DNA of 64,000 nt from Ottowia flava (GCF_042680565.1 NZ_JBHUEJ010000019.1:186001-250000); one strand, 5' to 3'; shown: positions 51,099-60,259, counted from the first letter of the stretch. Notes: generated from the letters alone by a model not told the origin. Numbers and translations are program-made.

Positions 51099-51119
51099 TT
51101 GCAGCCCCCGACGGTGCAC

Positions 51120-51398
51120 CTAACGCGGCGTCACCTGGACGAAGATCTCGTTGGGCCTGACCATGCCCAGTTCCATGCGCGCCTTCTCCTCAACCATGCC
51201 GAGGCCCGCTTTCAGGTCATCCACCTCTGAGCCGAGCTGGTCGTTGGCCAGTCGCGCCTGGTTGTTGCTGGCCTTTTGCTGATCGACTTTGCGCTGCAGG
51301 GACGTCACATTGGGCACGCTGCCACGCCCAAACCACAACTGCGCGTGGACGACGACCAGCAGCACGATCAGGACGGCTGGGACTGCGCGGTTGGACAT
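51120..51398 (-). CDS. ftsB: cell division protein FtsB
   Basis: 92-residue bitopic divisome protein that forms FtsQLB. It has one N-terminal membrane segment (VPAVLIVLLVVVHAQLWFG), then a coiled coil (TSLQRKVDQQKASNNQARLA, NDQLGSEVDDLKAG) and the conserved end EKARMELGMVRPNEIFVQV. It is last of the pyrG-kdsA-DUF1330-eno-ftsB run; eno-ftsB is a widely conserved pair. Confidence 0.93.
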   Translation of the reverse strand: MSNRAVPAVLIVLLVVVHAQLWFGRGSVPNVTSLQRKVDQQKASNNQARLANDQLGSEVDDLKAGLGMVEEKARMELGMVRPNEIFVQVTPR

Positions 51399-51427
51399 GC
51401 GGAGGGTGGCTTTTTCAGGAACGGCTT

Positions 51428-51480
51428 TGCTATGAGTTTAATAGAACTCCGCGCAGATTGTAAAACGGCTGGCGCGGAGT
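51428..51480 (+). repeat. degenerate dispersed repeat copy R15 with a 9-bp inverted repeat
   Basis: GCTATGAGTTTAATAGAACT, CCGCGCAGATTGTAAAACGG fit the family order but are worn. ACTCCGCGC (51446-51454) is matched by GCGCGGAGT (51472-51480), making a larger stem between ftsB and eno. Confidence 0.65.
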
Positions 51481-51576
51481 GTGGCATGTTGCACAGTCCT
51501 GTGGACAGGTTCCAGAGGCGATCATCTGTTCACTGGGTGGAGTAAAGCACGGTGGTTTTCCCACCCAGCGTGTCGC

Positions 51577-52863
51577 TCAGCGCAGGTTGTAGAACGCCGC
51601 GCGGCCGGGGTAGACGGCCATGTCGCCCAGGTCTTCTTCGATGCGCAGCAGCTGGTTGTACTTGGCCATGCGGTCCGAACGCGACAGTGAGCCGGTCTTG
51701 ATCTGCCCGGCGTTGGTGCCCACGGCAATGTCGGCAATCGTGCTGTCTTCGGTCTCGCCCGAGCGGTGGCTGATCACGGCGGTGTAGCCGGCGCGCTTGG
51801 CCATTTCGATGGCCTGGAAGGTCTCGGTCAGTGTGCCGATCTGGTTGATCTTGATGAGGATCGAGTTGGCGATGTGCTTGTCGATGCCTTCCTTCAGGAT
51901 CTTGGTGTTGGTGACGAACAGGTCGTCGCCCACCAGCTGCACCTTGTTGCCGAGCTTTTCGGTCAGCAGCTTCCAGCCGTCCCAGTCGCCTTCGTGCATG
52001 CCGTCTTCGATGCTGATGATCGGGTACTTGTCGCACCAGGTCGCCAGCATGTCGACCCACTGCTGAGCCGACAGCTTCAGGCCGCCTTCGCCTTCCAGCA
52101 CGTACTGGCCGTCCTTGTAGAACTCGCTGGCCGCGCAGTCCAGGGCCAGCACGATGTCCTGTCCGGGCGTGTAGCCGGCCGCGCTGATGGCGTCCAGGAT
52201 CAGCTGGATGGCCGCCTCGTGGTTGTCCACGCTCGGGGCAAAGCCGCCTTCGTCGCCCACGGCCGTGCTCATGCCCTTGCCGTCGATGATCTTCTTGAGC
52301 GCGTGGAACACCTCGGCGCCGTAGCGCAGGGCTTCGCGGAAAGAGGGCGCGCCCACCGGGACGATCATGAATTCCTGCAGGTCCAGGCTGTTGTTGGCGT
52401 GGGCACCGCCGTTGATCACGTTCATCATCGGCACCGGCAGCTGGTTGCCGTTCATGCCGCCGAAGTAGCGGTACAGCGGCAGGCCCGATTCTTCGGCCGC
52501 GGCGCGGGCCACGGCCATCGACACGGCCAGCATGGCGTTGGCGCCCAGGCGGCTCTTGTTGTCGGTGCCGTCCAGGTCGATCAGGGTCTTGTCGAGAAAG
52601 GCCTGCTCGCTGGCGTCCAGGCCCAGTACCGCTTCGCTGATCTCGGTGTTGATGTGCTCGACGGCTTTGAGCACGCCCTTGCCCAGGTAGCGCGCTTTGT
52701 CGCCGTCGCGCAGCTCGATGGCTTCACGGCTGCCGGTGGAGGCGCCGCTGGGCACGGCGGCGCGGCCCATCACGCCGGACTCCAGCAGCACGTCGCATTC
52801 GACGGTGGGGTTGCCGCGGCTGTCCAGAATTTCTCGGCCGACGATGTCAACGATGGCGCTCAT
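51577..52863 (-). CDS. eno: enolase
   Basis: Interconverts 2-phosphoglycerate and phosphoenolpyruvate. It has 428 residues. Motifs are IVGREILDSRGNPTVECDVL, VPSGASTGSREAIELRDGDK, NVINGGAHANNSLDLQEFMI, VGDEGGFAP, SIEDGMHEGDWDGWKLLTEK and VISHRSGETEDSTIADIAVG, with the catalytic Lys/Glu and Mg ligands in the usual order. It is followed by ftsB after a 178-bp gap containing R15. Confidence 0.98.
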   Translation of the reverse strand: MSAIVDIVGREILDSRGNPTVECDVLLESGVMGRAAVPSGASTGSREAIELRDGDKARYLGKGVLKAVEHINTEISEAVLGLDASEQAFLDKTLIDLDGTDNKSRLGANAMLAVSMAVARAAAEESGLPLYRYFGGMNGNQLPVPMMNVINGGAHANNSLDLQEFMIVPVGAPSFREALRYGAEVFHALKKIIDGKGMSTAVGDEGGFAPSVDNHEAAIQLILDAISAAGYTPGQDIVLALDCAASEFYKDGQYVLEGEGGLKLSAQQWVDMLATWCDKYPIISIEDGMHEGDWDGWKLLTEKLGNKVQLVGDDLFVTNTKILKEGIDKHIANSILIKINQIGTLTETFQAIEMAKRAGYTAVISHRSGETEDSTIADIAVGTNAGQIKTGSLSRSDRMAKYNQLLRIEEDLGDMAVYPGRAAFYNLR

Positions 52864-52918
52864 GGTGGTGCTCGATTCTCAAGAGTTGCAAATGAAATCG
52901 GCCGCCCGTCCCACGGGG

Positions 52919-52952
52919 GATTGCGCAGGCAGCTACTAAATCAGGAGTAATG
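52919..52952 (-). repeat. partial dispersed repeat copy R16
   Basis: Minus-strand reading: TTACTCCTGATTTAGTAGC, TGCCTGCGCAAT; the TTGTAGGGC end is missing. The left flank ACTCCTGATTT is shared with R6, so the family extends further left in these two. Confidence 0.8.
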
Positions 52953-53004
52953 GGTGGTCGTTCCGGTGGGCGCGCCGGACTGGGCGCGCATCGGAGCGCC
53001 AGGC

Positions 53005-53295
53005 TTACATGCCTTCGACGGCGACCAGGCGCATGATGGCCGCACCTTCGCGCGCTTTGCGCGCTTTCAGGTATTCGACCGAGTCGTAGAAGGCCTTGGC
53101 CGCATCAAAACTGGGGAATTTGGCGACCACCACGCGGTCCGGCTGCCAGTCGCCTTCCATCACCTCGACCTGGCCACCGCGCACGCAGATCTCGGCGTTG
53201 TGGGCGGCAAACGCAGCCGTCGACCACTTCTTGTATTCCTCGTACTGCTCGGGGTTGGTCACTTTGACGTTGGCGATGATGTAGCCGCTGGGCAT
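53005..53295 (-). CDS. DUF1330 domain-containing protein
   Basis: 96-residue ferredoxin-like-fold protein of unknown function: MPSGYIIANVKVTNPEQYEE, EICVRGGQVEVMEGDWQPDR, VVVAKFPSFDAAKAFYDSVE. AGGAGAT precedes the ATG at 53295. It lies between kdsA and eno on the same strand, a position conserved in related genomes; some DUF1330 members bind or degrade small aromatic compounds. Confidence 0.9.
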   Translation of the reverse strand: MPSGYIIANVKVTNPEQYEEYKKWSTAAFAAHNAEICVRGGQVEVMEGDWQPDRVVVAKFPSFDAAKAFYDSVEYLKARKAREGAAIMRLVAVEGM

Positions 53296-53360
53296 GAGGT
53301 GATCTCCTGGATGGTTGGAATGGGATGAATCGGGGGCAGGGCGCACAGCGCCGAGCCGCG

Positions 53361-54233
53361 TCAGAACTGCTGGATGCGATCTTCCAGAAAGCCGCCTTGC
53401 CGCGCCTGGCGTTTGGCAATTTCGTCCAGCGCCTTCAGCGTTTCGAGCAACTCGCGCATGTGCGAGAGCGGCACGGCGTTGGGGCCGTCGCTCAGTGCAT
53501 GCGCCGGGTCGGGGTGCGTTTCCATGAAGACGCCGGCCACGCCCACGGCCATGGCGGCACGCGCCAGCACGGGCACGAATTCGCGCTGGCCGCCGCTGCT
53601 GGTGCCTTGGCCACCGGGCAGTTGCACGCTGTGCGTGGCGTCGAACACGACCGGCGCATTCGTCTCGCGCATGATCGCCAGGCTGCGCATGTCCGACACG
53701 AGGTTGTTGTAGCCAAAGCTGGCACCGCGCTCGCAGGCCATGAAGGCGTCTGCGGTCAAGCCTTTTTCGGCCGCGGCGGCGCGCGCCTTGTCGATCACGT
53801 TCTTCATGTCGTGCGGCGCCAGAAACTGCCCCTTCTTGATGTTGACCGGCTTGCCCGACTGTGCACAGGCGCGGATGAAGTCGGTCTGGCGGCACAGGAA
53901 GGCGGGGGTCTGCAGCACGTCGACCACGCTGGCCACGTGCGCCACTTCGGCCTCGGTGTGCACGTCGGTCAACACGGGCACGTTCAGTTCGCGCTTGACC
54001 TTGGCCAGGATGTCCAGGCCTTTGTCCATGCCGGGGCCGCGAAAGCTGGTGCCCGAGGAGCGGTTGGCCTTGTCGTAGCTGCTCTTGAAGATGAAGGGGA
54101 TGCCCAGCTCGCCGGTGATCTCCTTGAGCTTGCCGGCCACGTCGACCTGCAGCTGCTCGGACTCGACCACGCAGGGCCCGGCGATCAGGAAGAACGGCTG
54201 CGTGGGCCCGACGTCAAAGCCGCACAGCTTCAT
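53361..54233 (-). CDS. kdsA: 3-deoxy-D-manno-octulosonate 8-phosphate synthase
   Basis: Condenses arabinose 5-phosphate with phosphoenolpyruvate to KDO-8-P for lipopolysaccharide. It has 290 residues. Motifs are FFLIAGPCVVESEQLQVDVA, FIFKSSYDKANRSSGTSFRG, VLTDVHTEAEVAHVASVVDV, LAPHDMKNVIDKARAAAAEK and VFDATHSVQLPGGQGTSSGG. The start overlaps the pyrG stop (ATGA). Confidence 0.96.
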   Translation of the reverse strand: MKLCGFDVGPTQPFFLIAGPCVVESEQLQVDVAGKLKEITGELGIPFIFKSSYDKANRSSGTSFRGPGMDKGLDILAKVKRELNVPVLTDVHTEAEVAHVASVVDVLQTPAFLCRQTDFIRACAQSGKPVNIKKGQFLAPHDMKNVIDKARAAAAEKGLTADAFMACERGASFGYNNLVSDMRSLAIMRETNAPVVFDATHSVQLPGGQGTSSGGQREFVPVLARAAMAVGVAGVFMETHPDPAHALSDGPNAVPLSHMRELLETLKALDEIAKRQARQGGFLEDRIQQF

Positions 54234-55915
54234 GACACGGCCTTCAGCTTGCCCGTGCCTTCACCAGCGCCGGCTTCGGCCTGGTGCGCCAGTGCGGCCT
54301 TGACGAAGGCGTTGAATAGCGGGTGACCGTCCCAGGGCGTGCTTTTGAACTCGGGGTGGAACTGCACGCCGATGTACCAGGGGTGCACGTTGGCGGGCAA
54401 TTCAACGATTTCGGTCAGTTGCTCGCGCTGGGTTAGCGCGGAGATCACCAGGCCCGCTTCGCGCAGGCGGTCGAGGTAGTTGACGTTGGCTTCGTAGCGG
54501 TGGCGGTGGCGCTCGGTCACCACATCGCCGTAGATGCTGTGCGCCAGCGTGGCGGGCGACACGTCGGAGCTTTGCGCGCCCAGGCGCATGGTGCCGCCCA
54601 GGTCGGACTTTTCGTCGCGCTTCTGGATGCTGCCGTCGGCGTTCTTCCACTCGGTGATCAGCGCGATCACCGGGTCGGGCGTGGCCGGGTCGAATTCGGT
54701 GCTGTTGGCCTTGGGCAGACCCGCCACGTGGCGCGCGTATTCGATGGTCGCGACCTGCATGCCCAGGCAAATGCCCAGGTACGGCACCTTGTGCTCGCGT
54801 GCGTAGCGTGCGGTGGCGATCTTGCCTTCCACCCCGCGCTGGCCAAAGCCGCCGGGCACCAGGATGGCGTCGTACTGGCCCAGTTGGCCCACCGTGGCGG
54901 GCGTGATGGTTTCGGAATCGATGTGGTCGATCTTGACGCGCGCATCGTTGCGCATGCCGGCGTGGCGCAGGGCTTCGTTGACCGACTTGTAGCTGTCGGA
55001 CAGTTCGACGTACTTGCCGACCATGGCGATGCGCACTTCGTGCTGCGGGTGCTCCACCTCGTGCACCAGCGCGTCCCAGCGCTTGAGGTTGGCCGGTGGC
55101 GTGTTCAGGCGCAGCTTGTCGCAAATCAGGCCGTCCAGACCTTGCTCGTGCAGCATGCGCGGCACTTTGTAGATCGTGTCCACGTCCCACATGCTGATCA
55201 CGCCCCATTCGGCCACGTTGGTGAACAGGCTGATCTTCTCGCGCTCTTCGTCGGGGATTGGGCGGTCCGCGCGGCACAGCAGCGCGTCGGGCTGGATGCC
55301 GATTTCGCGCAGTTTCTGCACCGTATGCTGGGTCGGCTTGGTCTTCAACTCGCCGGCCGCTGCGATGTAGGGCAGGTAGGTCAGGTGCACGAAGGCGGCG
55401 TTGTTGGGCCCGAGCTTCAGGCTCAGCTGGCGCACGGCTTCCAGGAAGGGCAGCGATTCGATATCGCCCACCGTACCGCCGATCTCGGCAATCGCCACAT
55501 CGGCCGCACCGGCCGAGCCGTAGCCCGCGCCGCGCTTGATGAAATCCTGGATTTCGTTGGTGACGTGCGGGATTACCTGGACCGTCTTGCCCAGGTAGTC
55601 GCCGCGGCGCTCTTTTTCGAGCACGCTTTTGTAGATCTGGCCGGTGGTGAAGTTGTTGGCCCGCTTCATCCGCGTGGTGATGAAGCGCTCGTAGTGGCCC
55701 AGGTCCAGGTCGGTTTCAGCGCCATCGTCGGTGACGAACACCTCGCCGTGCTGGAACGGGCTCATGGTGCCCGGGTCGACGTTGAGGTAGGGGTCCAGCT
55801 TGATCAGCGTGACCTTGAGGCCGCGCGATTCCAGGATCGCAGCGAGGGAGGCCGAGGCGATTCCCTTGCCCAGGGAAGACACCACACCACCGGTGACGAA
55901 GACAAGTTTGGTCAT
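54230..55915 (-). CDS. pyrG: CTP synthase
   Basis: Aminates UTP to CTP with glutamine. It has 561 residues from the ATG at 55915 (MTKLVFVTGGVVSSLGKGIA); the frame beyond it is not conserved. The synthetase domain has LIKLDPYLNVDPGTMSPFQH, VFVTDDGAETDLDLGHYERF and IAEIGGTVGDIESLPFLEAV; the glutaminase domain has VPYLGICLGMQVATIEYARH (nucleophile Cys) and GVQFHPEFKSTPWDGHPLFN. It is first of a five-gene run ending in ftsB. Confidence 0.98.
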   Translation of the reverse strand: MTKLVFVTGGVVSSLGKGIASASLAAILESRGLKVTLIKLDPYLNVDPGTMSPFQHGEVFVTDDGAETDLDLGHYERFITTRMKRANNFTTGQIYKSVLEKERRGDYLGKTVQVIPHVTNEIQDFIKRGAGYGSAGAADVAIAEIGGTVGDIESLPFLEAVRQLSLKLGPNNAAFVHLTYLPYIAAAGELKTKPTQHTVQKLREIGIQPDALLCRADRPIPDEEREKISLFTNVAEWGVISMWDVDTIYKVPRMLHEQGLDGLICDKLRLNTPPANLKRWDALVHEVEHPQHEVRIAMVGKYVELSDSYKSVNEALRHAGMRNDARVKIDHIDSETITPATVGQLGQYDAILVPGGFGQRGVEGKIATARYAREHKVPYLGICLGMQVATIEYARHVAGLPKANSTEFDPATPDPVIALITEWKNADGSIQKRDEKSDLGGTMRLGAQSSDVSPATLAHSIYGDVVTERHRHRYEANVNYLDRLREAGLVISALTQREQLTEIVELPANVHPWYIGVQFHPEFKSTPWDGHPLFNAFVKAALAHQAEAGAGEGTGKLKAVS

Positions 55916-56041
55916 TTCGTGAACGGACAAGCGCGTGTCCGCCGGGTGGGAAATTGCGATTGTAGCGAAGCGGGGCGCGCCGCGATCCGGGCTGCCGCCA
56001 TTCCTCAGCGGGTGTGAGGGGGCTCTGCTACATTGCCCGCC

Positions 56042-57283
56042 ATGAATGCTCAAGCCCATAACACCGAGCTGGCGGGGCGGCACATCTTGCTCGGTTTGAC
56101 CGGCGGTGCGGCCTGTTTCAAGGCGGCGGAACTGTGTCGCTTACTGATCAAATCCGGCGCCACGGTGCAGGTGGTGATGACCGAGGCAGCGTGCCAGTTC
56201 ATCACGCCGGTGGCGATGCAGTCGCTGTCAGGGCGGCCGGTGTTTGTGTCGCAGTGGGACGCGCGGCCGGACAACAACATGGCGCACATCAACCTCAGCC
56301 GCGAGGCCGACGCCATGCTGATCGCGCCGACCAGTGCCGACTTCATCGCGCAGCTGGCGCAGGGGCGGGCGGCCGATTTGCTGTCCCTGATGTGCTTGGC
56401 GCGGCCGATTGACCGTGTGCCGCTGCTGCTGGCGCCGTCAATGAACCGCGAGATGTGGGCGCACCCCACCACGCAGCGCAACCTGCAGCAGGTGGCGGCC
56501 GATGGTGCCGACGTGCTGGGCGTGGCGCATGGCGACCAGGCCTGCGGCGAATTCGGCGACGGCCGCATGCTGGAAGCGGCCGAGATCCAGGAAGAGTTGA
56601 TCGCCTTCTTCGCGCCCAAGTCGCTGTTGGGCCAGCACGTGCTGGTCACGGCGGGCCCGACGTTCGAGGCCATCGACCCGGTGCGGGGCATCACCAACCT
56701 GTCGAGCGGCAAGATGGGCTTTGCGATTGCGCGCGCGGCGCGAGAGGCGGGCGCTGAAGTGACACTGGTGGCCGGCCCGGTTCATTTGCCCACGCCGCGC
56801 GGGGTGCGCCGCATCGATGTGGATTCTGCAAGAAATATGCTCGCAGCCGTTGATGGATCTGCGAAGGAAGCTACGATTTTCATAGCAACGGCAGCGGTGG
56901 CCGACTGGCGGCCAGCCAACGCGGCCGAGCACAAGATCAAGAAGGATGGCTCGGGTGAAGTGCCGCAGATGCAGTTTGTCGAAAACCCCGACATCCTGGC
57001 TGGCGTGGCGCGTTCGCCGCGCGCGCAGTCGGGCGAGCTGTACTGCGTCGGCTTTGCCGCCGAAAGCGAAAACTTGGAAGCCAACGCCCAGGCCAAGCGC
57101 GTGCGCAAGGGCGTGCCGCTGCTGGTCGCCAACATCGGGCCGTCGACTTTTGGCAAGGACGACAACGCGCTGCTGCTGGTCGACGACGAAGGTGTGTCCC
57201 AATTGCCGCACGCCAGCAAACGCCTGCTGGCGCAACAACTGGTGGCCGAGATCGCGCGCCGTGTGACGGGGATGAGTGCATGA
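56042..57283 (+). CDS. coaBC: bifunctional phosphopantothenoylcysteine decarboxylase/synthase
   Basis: Two steps of CoA synthesis. The flavin decarboxylase half is residues about 1-190 (ILLGLTGGAACFKAAELCRL, NMAHINLSREADAMLIAPTS, LLLAPSMNREMWAHPTTQRN). The CTP-dependent synthase half is about 195-410 (LVTAGPTFEAIDPVRGITNL, SSGKMGFAIARAAREAGAEV, ADWRPANAAEHKIKKDGSGE). 413 residues is normal. A stretch resembling the dispersed repeat (56835-56886) lies in the synthase half and uses clearly AT-richer codons than the rest. It overlaps dut by 4 bp. Confidence 0.95.
   Translation: MNAQAHNTELAGRHILLGLTGGAACFKAAELCRLLIKSGATVQVVMTEAACQFITPVAMQSLSGRPVFVSQWDARPDNNMAHINLSREADAMLIAPTSADFIAQLAQGRAADLLSLMCLARPIDRVPLLLAPSMNREMWAHPTTQRNLQQVAADGADVLGVAHGDQACGEFGDGRMLEAAEIQEELIAFFAPKSLLGQHVLVTAGPTFEAIDPVRGITNLSSGKMGFAIARAAREAGAEVTLVAGPVHLPTPRGVRRIDVDSARNMLAAVDGSAKEATIFIATAAVADWRPANAAEHKIKKDGSGEVPQMQFVENPDILAGVARSPRAQSGELYCVGFAAESENLEANAQAKRVRKGVPLLVANIGPSTFGKDDNALLLVDDEGVSQLPHASKRLLAQQLVAEIARRVTGMSA
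56835..56886 (-). repeat. repeat-like segment R17 inside coaBC
   Basis: Minus-strand reading: GCTATGAAAATCGTAGC hairpin, TTCCTTCGCAGATCCATC, AACGGCTGCGAGC, ATATTTC. The order fits the family, and the stem is intact, but the TGCGCA core has changed. It encodes part of AAVDGSAKEATIFIATAAVA without shifting the frame. Confidence 0.55.
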
Positions 57284-57729
57284 AACTGGACGTCCGCATT
57301 CTGGATGAACGCCTGCGCAGCCAGCTGCCGGCCTACGCCACGCCGGGCAGCGCCGGGCTGGACCTGCGCGCCTGCCTGGACGCCCCGCTGACGCTGGCGC
57401 CCAACGCCTGGCAGCTGGTGCCGACCGGCATGGCGATTCACTTGGCCGACGCGGGTTACGCGGCGATGATCCTGCCGCGCTCCGGGCTGGGGCACAAGCA
57501 CGGCATCGTGCTGGGCAACCTGGTCGGGCTGATCGACAGCGATTACCAAGGCCAGCTGATGGTCAGCGCCTGGAACCGCAGCGACGTGGCCTTCACCATC
57601 GAGCCGATGGAGCGCATCGCGCAGCTGGTGATCGTGCCGGTGGTGCAGGCCAGCTTTAACGTCGTGGACGACTTCGCCGCTGAATCGGCGCGCGGAACGG
57701 GTGGGTACGGCTCCACAGGGCGTGGTTGA
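57280..57729 (+). CDS. dut: dUTP diphosphatase
   Basis: Trimeric dUTPase, giving dUMP and keeping uracil out of DNA. It has 149 residues. The five motifs are visible: ATPGSAGLDLRACLD, PRSGLGHKHGIVLGNLVGLI, DSDYQGQLMVSAWNRS, MERIAQLVIVPV and the C-terminal arm RGTGGYGSTGRG. It is translationally coupled to coaBC (ATGA), a very common pair. Confidence 0.97.
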   Translation: MKLDVRILDERLRSQLPAYATPGSAGLDLRACLDAPLTLAPNAWQLVPTGMAIHLADAGYAAMILPRSGLGHKHGIVLGNLVGLIDSDYQGQLMVSAWNRSDVAFTIEPMERIAQLVIVPVVQASFNVVDDFAAESARGTGGYGSTGRG

Positions 57730-57988
57730 ACTGCGAAGCAACGCTGCGCCCGGTTTCCGCGTGCAGGTCGGCGAGTTGTTCTGGATGCATCATGAACCCG
57801 ATCGGGTTGTAGGTCGCGTCTGACGCGAGGCTCGCCTGGGTACTTACGTTTGCTGAGGACTTGTGACCGCGGCTTTACCTGCCAGACGTAGTTCCAATGG
57901 GCAGGTTGTGTTTAATCGGGCACGACGGGCAAGTTGACCATCGGTGGCTTGCCTGACTCAGATGTCCGAGATTTTTTGGAGAGAACTC

Positions 57989-58480
57989 ATGCCCATCCCA
58001 ACCCGACTGATTTCTTCCGTGGGTGCTGCCAGTGCCGCATTGCTGTTGGCAGCCTGTGCCGCGCCTTACCCGCAGCAAAGCGGTTATCCCCAACAGGGCT
58101 ATCCCCAGGGGGGCTACCCGCAGCAGCAAGGTCAGGGCAACTACGCCCAGTTTGGTCGCGTGACCAACGTCGAGTACCTCCGAGGTGGTCAATCGCAGGG
58201 CGTGGCCGGCGCTGTAGCAGGCGGCGTTGTTGGCGGCTTGGCTGGCAACCAGGTGGGCGGCGGCAGGGGTCGCACCGCGGCGACCGTGGTCGGTGTGGTC
58301 GGCGGCGCGCTGATCGGCCGCGCCATCGAGCAAAACATGAACCGCAACAGCGGTCAGGACTACTACCGCGTCACGGTGCAGATGGACAACGGCTCCATGC
58401 GCAGCTTCGACTACGCTCAGGCACCCGATGTGCGCATCGGCGACCGTGTGCGTGCAGACGGCAATCAGCTGTACCGCTGA
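57989..58480 (+). CDS. glycine zipper 2TM outer-membrane lipoprotein (SlyB-like)
   Basis: 163 residues from the ATG at 57989, preceded by GGAGAG. The lipoprotein signal ends LLLAACAAPY (lipidated Cys), then a PQQxGYPQ-type Gln/Pro/Tyr repeat of about 35 residues (PQQSGYPQQGYPQGGYPQQQ). The glycine zipper is AGAVAGGVVGGLAGNQVGGG and VVGVVGGALIGRAIEQNMNR, and a C-terminal beta segment follows (YYRVTVQMDNGSMRSFDYAQ). Related to SlyB/Pal-like envelope stability proteins. It is monogenic with its own terminator. Confidence 0.88.
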   Translation: MPIPTRLISSVGAASAALLLAACAAPYPQQSGYPQQGYPQGGYPQQQGQGNYAQFGRVTNVEYLRGGQSQGVAGAVAGGVVGGLAGNQVGGGRGRTAATVVGVVGGALIGRAIEQNMNRNSGQDYYRVTVQMDNGSMRSFDYAQAPDVRIGDRVRADGNQLYR

Positions 58481-58515
58481 TTCTGACGGGGCGTACAACA
58501 CCTCGGCAGGCATGA

Positions 58516-58543
58516 AAAACGGCACCCGCGGGTGCCGTTTTCT
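58516..58543. terminator. bidirectional rho-independent terminator
   Basis: AAAACGGCACCC (58516-58527) and GGGTGCCGTTTT (58530-58541) form a near-perfect stem with A/T flanks. It serves the lipoprotein gene and the convergent PPIase gene. Confidence 0.93.
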
Positions 58544-58558
58544 TGATTTCCGTATCCC

Positions 58559-59083
58559 TCAGTGCAATTCGGTGCCGCCCGGCGCCAGCGGTTGCAGACG
58601 GAAAAAGCCCGTGCCAACCGACCCATTCTCGACTTCTGCCTCGGTCGCTTCACGCACCGCCACCACCTTCAGATCGAGTCGAAGCGAAATTCCTGCCAAA
58701 GGATGGTTGCCATCCAGCACGGCATGTTCTGGATAAAGCTCGGTGACCGTGAGCAGCGCTTCAGGCGTGGCGCCCTTCACGACGTCCGCGGGCAGCGAGC
58801 TGGCTTCCAGCAGCATGCCCTCTTCGATCGACTCCGGCAGCGTGGCGCGGGGTGCCAAAAACACCTGGTTCTCGTCGTAGTCGCCGAAAGCGTCTTCCGG
58901 CTCCAGATTGAGGTGCAACTCAGCGCCGGCTTCGTGGCCTTGCAAGGCGCGGTCGATCGCTGGCAACAAGTCGTCGCCGCCCACCAGAAACTCGACCGGC
59001 TCGTCCAGTTCGTCGAGGTTATCGCCAAGGCTGTCCTTGAGCTTCCAGGTCAGCGCGACCACGCAGGGTGAATGTATTTCCAT
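58559..59083 (-). CDS. SlyD-like FKBP peptidyl-prolyl isomerase
   Basis: 174 residues. FKBP core: VVALTWKLKDSLGDNLDELD, then EFLVGGDDLLPAIDRALQGH (the flap start) and the SlyD insert-type stretch LHLNLEPEDAFGDYDENQVF. It ends with HAVLDGNHPLAGISLRLDLK, the second half of the FKBP sheet. It lacks the His-rich metal tail of E. coli SlyD. It shares a terminator with the convergent lipoprotein gene and is divergent from roxA. Confidence 0.9.
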   Translation of the reverse strand: MEIHSPCVVALTWKLKDSLGDNLDELDEPVEFLVGGDDLLPAIDRALQGHEAGAELHLNLEPEDAFGDYDENQVFLAPRATLPESIEEGMLLEASSLPADVVKGATPEALLTVTELYPEHAVLDGNHPLAGISLRLDLKVVAVREATEAEVENGSVGTGFFRLQPLAPGGTELH

Positions 59084-59140
59084 GCGCTGATTGTCTCACT
59101 GCAAGCTGGGCGGCGGCCGAGTTGCGTATGCTTGCCAACC

Positions 59141-60259
59141 ATGGATGTGAACCAACCTCAGACCCTGCTGGGTGGGCTATCTCCCGCCCAATTCATGAAG
59201 CGGTACTGGCAAAAGAAGCCCCTGCTGGTGCGTCAGGCCATTCCTTGCTCCACGCCGCTGGTTTCACGCGCGGATTTGTTCGCCATGGCGGCCGACGAGT
59301 CGGTCGAATCGCGCCTGATCACGCAATCAGGCGGCTGGCGATTGCGCCGAGGCCCGCTGACGCGCCGATCGTTGCCACCGCTGAATGAGCGCGAGTGGAC
59401 GCTGCTGGTGCAGGGAGTCGATCTCCACGACGACGCTGTCCATGGCTTGATGCAGCAGTTTCGCTTCGTGCCGGACGCGCGGCTGGACGACATCATGATC
59501 AGCTTTGCAACCGATGGCGGCGGCGTCGGTCCCCATTTCGACAGCTACGACGTGTTTCTGCTGCAGGCGCACGGCCAGCGCCGTTGGCGCATCGGACGGC
59601 AGAAAAACCTCCGTCTTGTCGATGGTCTGCCACTGAAAATCCTGGCCGAATTCGAGCCGGAAGAAGAACATGTCCTGGAGCCGGGCGACATGCTCTACCT
59701 ACCGCCCCGTTGGGCCCACGACGGAGTTGCCCTAGGTGAATGCATGACGTATTCCATCGGCTTTCGCCAGCCGGCGAGCGGTGAGGTGGCGCAGGAACTG
59801 CTGGGTCGGCTGGCCGAGGAGGCGCGCGAACTGGTCGGCGATGCCGCGTACCGCGATCCGTCACAGCCCGCCGTCAGCGCTCCGGGCGAGGTGCCCGCGG
59901 CCATGCGGGACTTTGCACGCGACGCGCTGGCGCGCGCATTGGAGGATCCTGGTCTGTTGGCTATGCTGATGGGGGAATGGTTGACGGAGCCCAAGCCCAG
60001 CGTCTGGTTCGAGCCGCCAACCGGTTTGGTAGGGCCGCTGCAGGGCGTGCGCCTTGACCGGCGCACCCGTATGCTCTACGACGAAGACCATGTGTTCATC
60101 AACGGCGAAGGCTTCAGTGCCTCTGGTCGAGACGCGCGAACCATGCGCTTGCTGGCCGACCAGCGCCGTCTGGATGCCAAAGGCGTGAAGGCCTTGAGCG
60201 CGGGTGCGCGGTCGCTGTTGCAGCAATGGTGCGATGCGGGGTGGATCCATGCCGAATGA
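59141..60259 (+). CDS. roxA: ribosomal protein uL16 arginine hydroxylase (RoxA/YcfD, JmjC-like cupin)
   Basis: Fe(II)/2-oxoglutarate oxygenase that hydroxylates an arginine in ribosomal protein L16. It has 372 residues from the ATG at 59141. The metal triad is PHFDSYDVFLLQAHGQRRWR (His132, Asp134) and LPPRWAHDGVALGE (His193). The N-terminal part FMKRYWQKKPLLVRQAIP and the C-terminal winged-helix region are as in YcfD. The next gene starts inside its end. Confidence 0.88.
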   Translation: MDVNQPQTLLGGLSPAQFMKRYWQKKPLLVRQAIPCSTPLVSRADLFAMAADESVESRLITQSGGWRLRRGPLTRRSLPPLNEREWTLLVQGVDLHDDAVHGLMQQFRFVPDARLDDIMISFATDGGGVGPHFDSYDVFLLQAHGQRRWRIGRQKNLRLVDGLPLKILAEFEPEEEHVLEPGDMLYLPPRWAHDGVALGECMTYSIGFRQPASGEVAQELLGRLAEEARELVGDAAYRDPSQPAVSAPGEVPAAMRDFARDALARALEDPGLLAMLMGEWLTEPKPSVWFEPPTGLVGPLQGVRLDRRTRMLYDEDHVFINGEGFSASGRDARTMRLLADQRRLDAKGVKALSAGARSLLQQWCDAGWIHAE

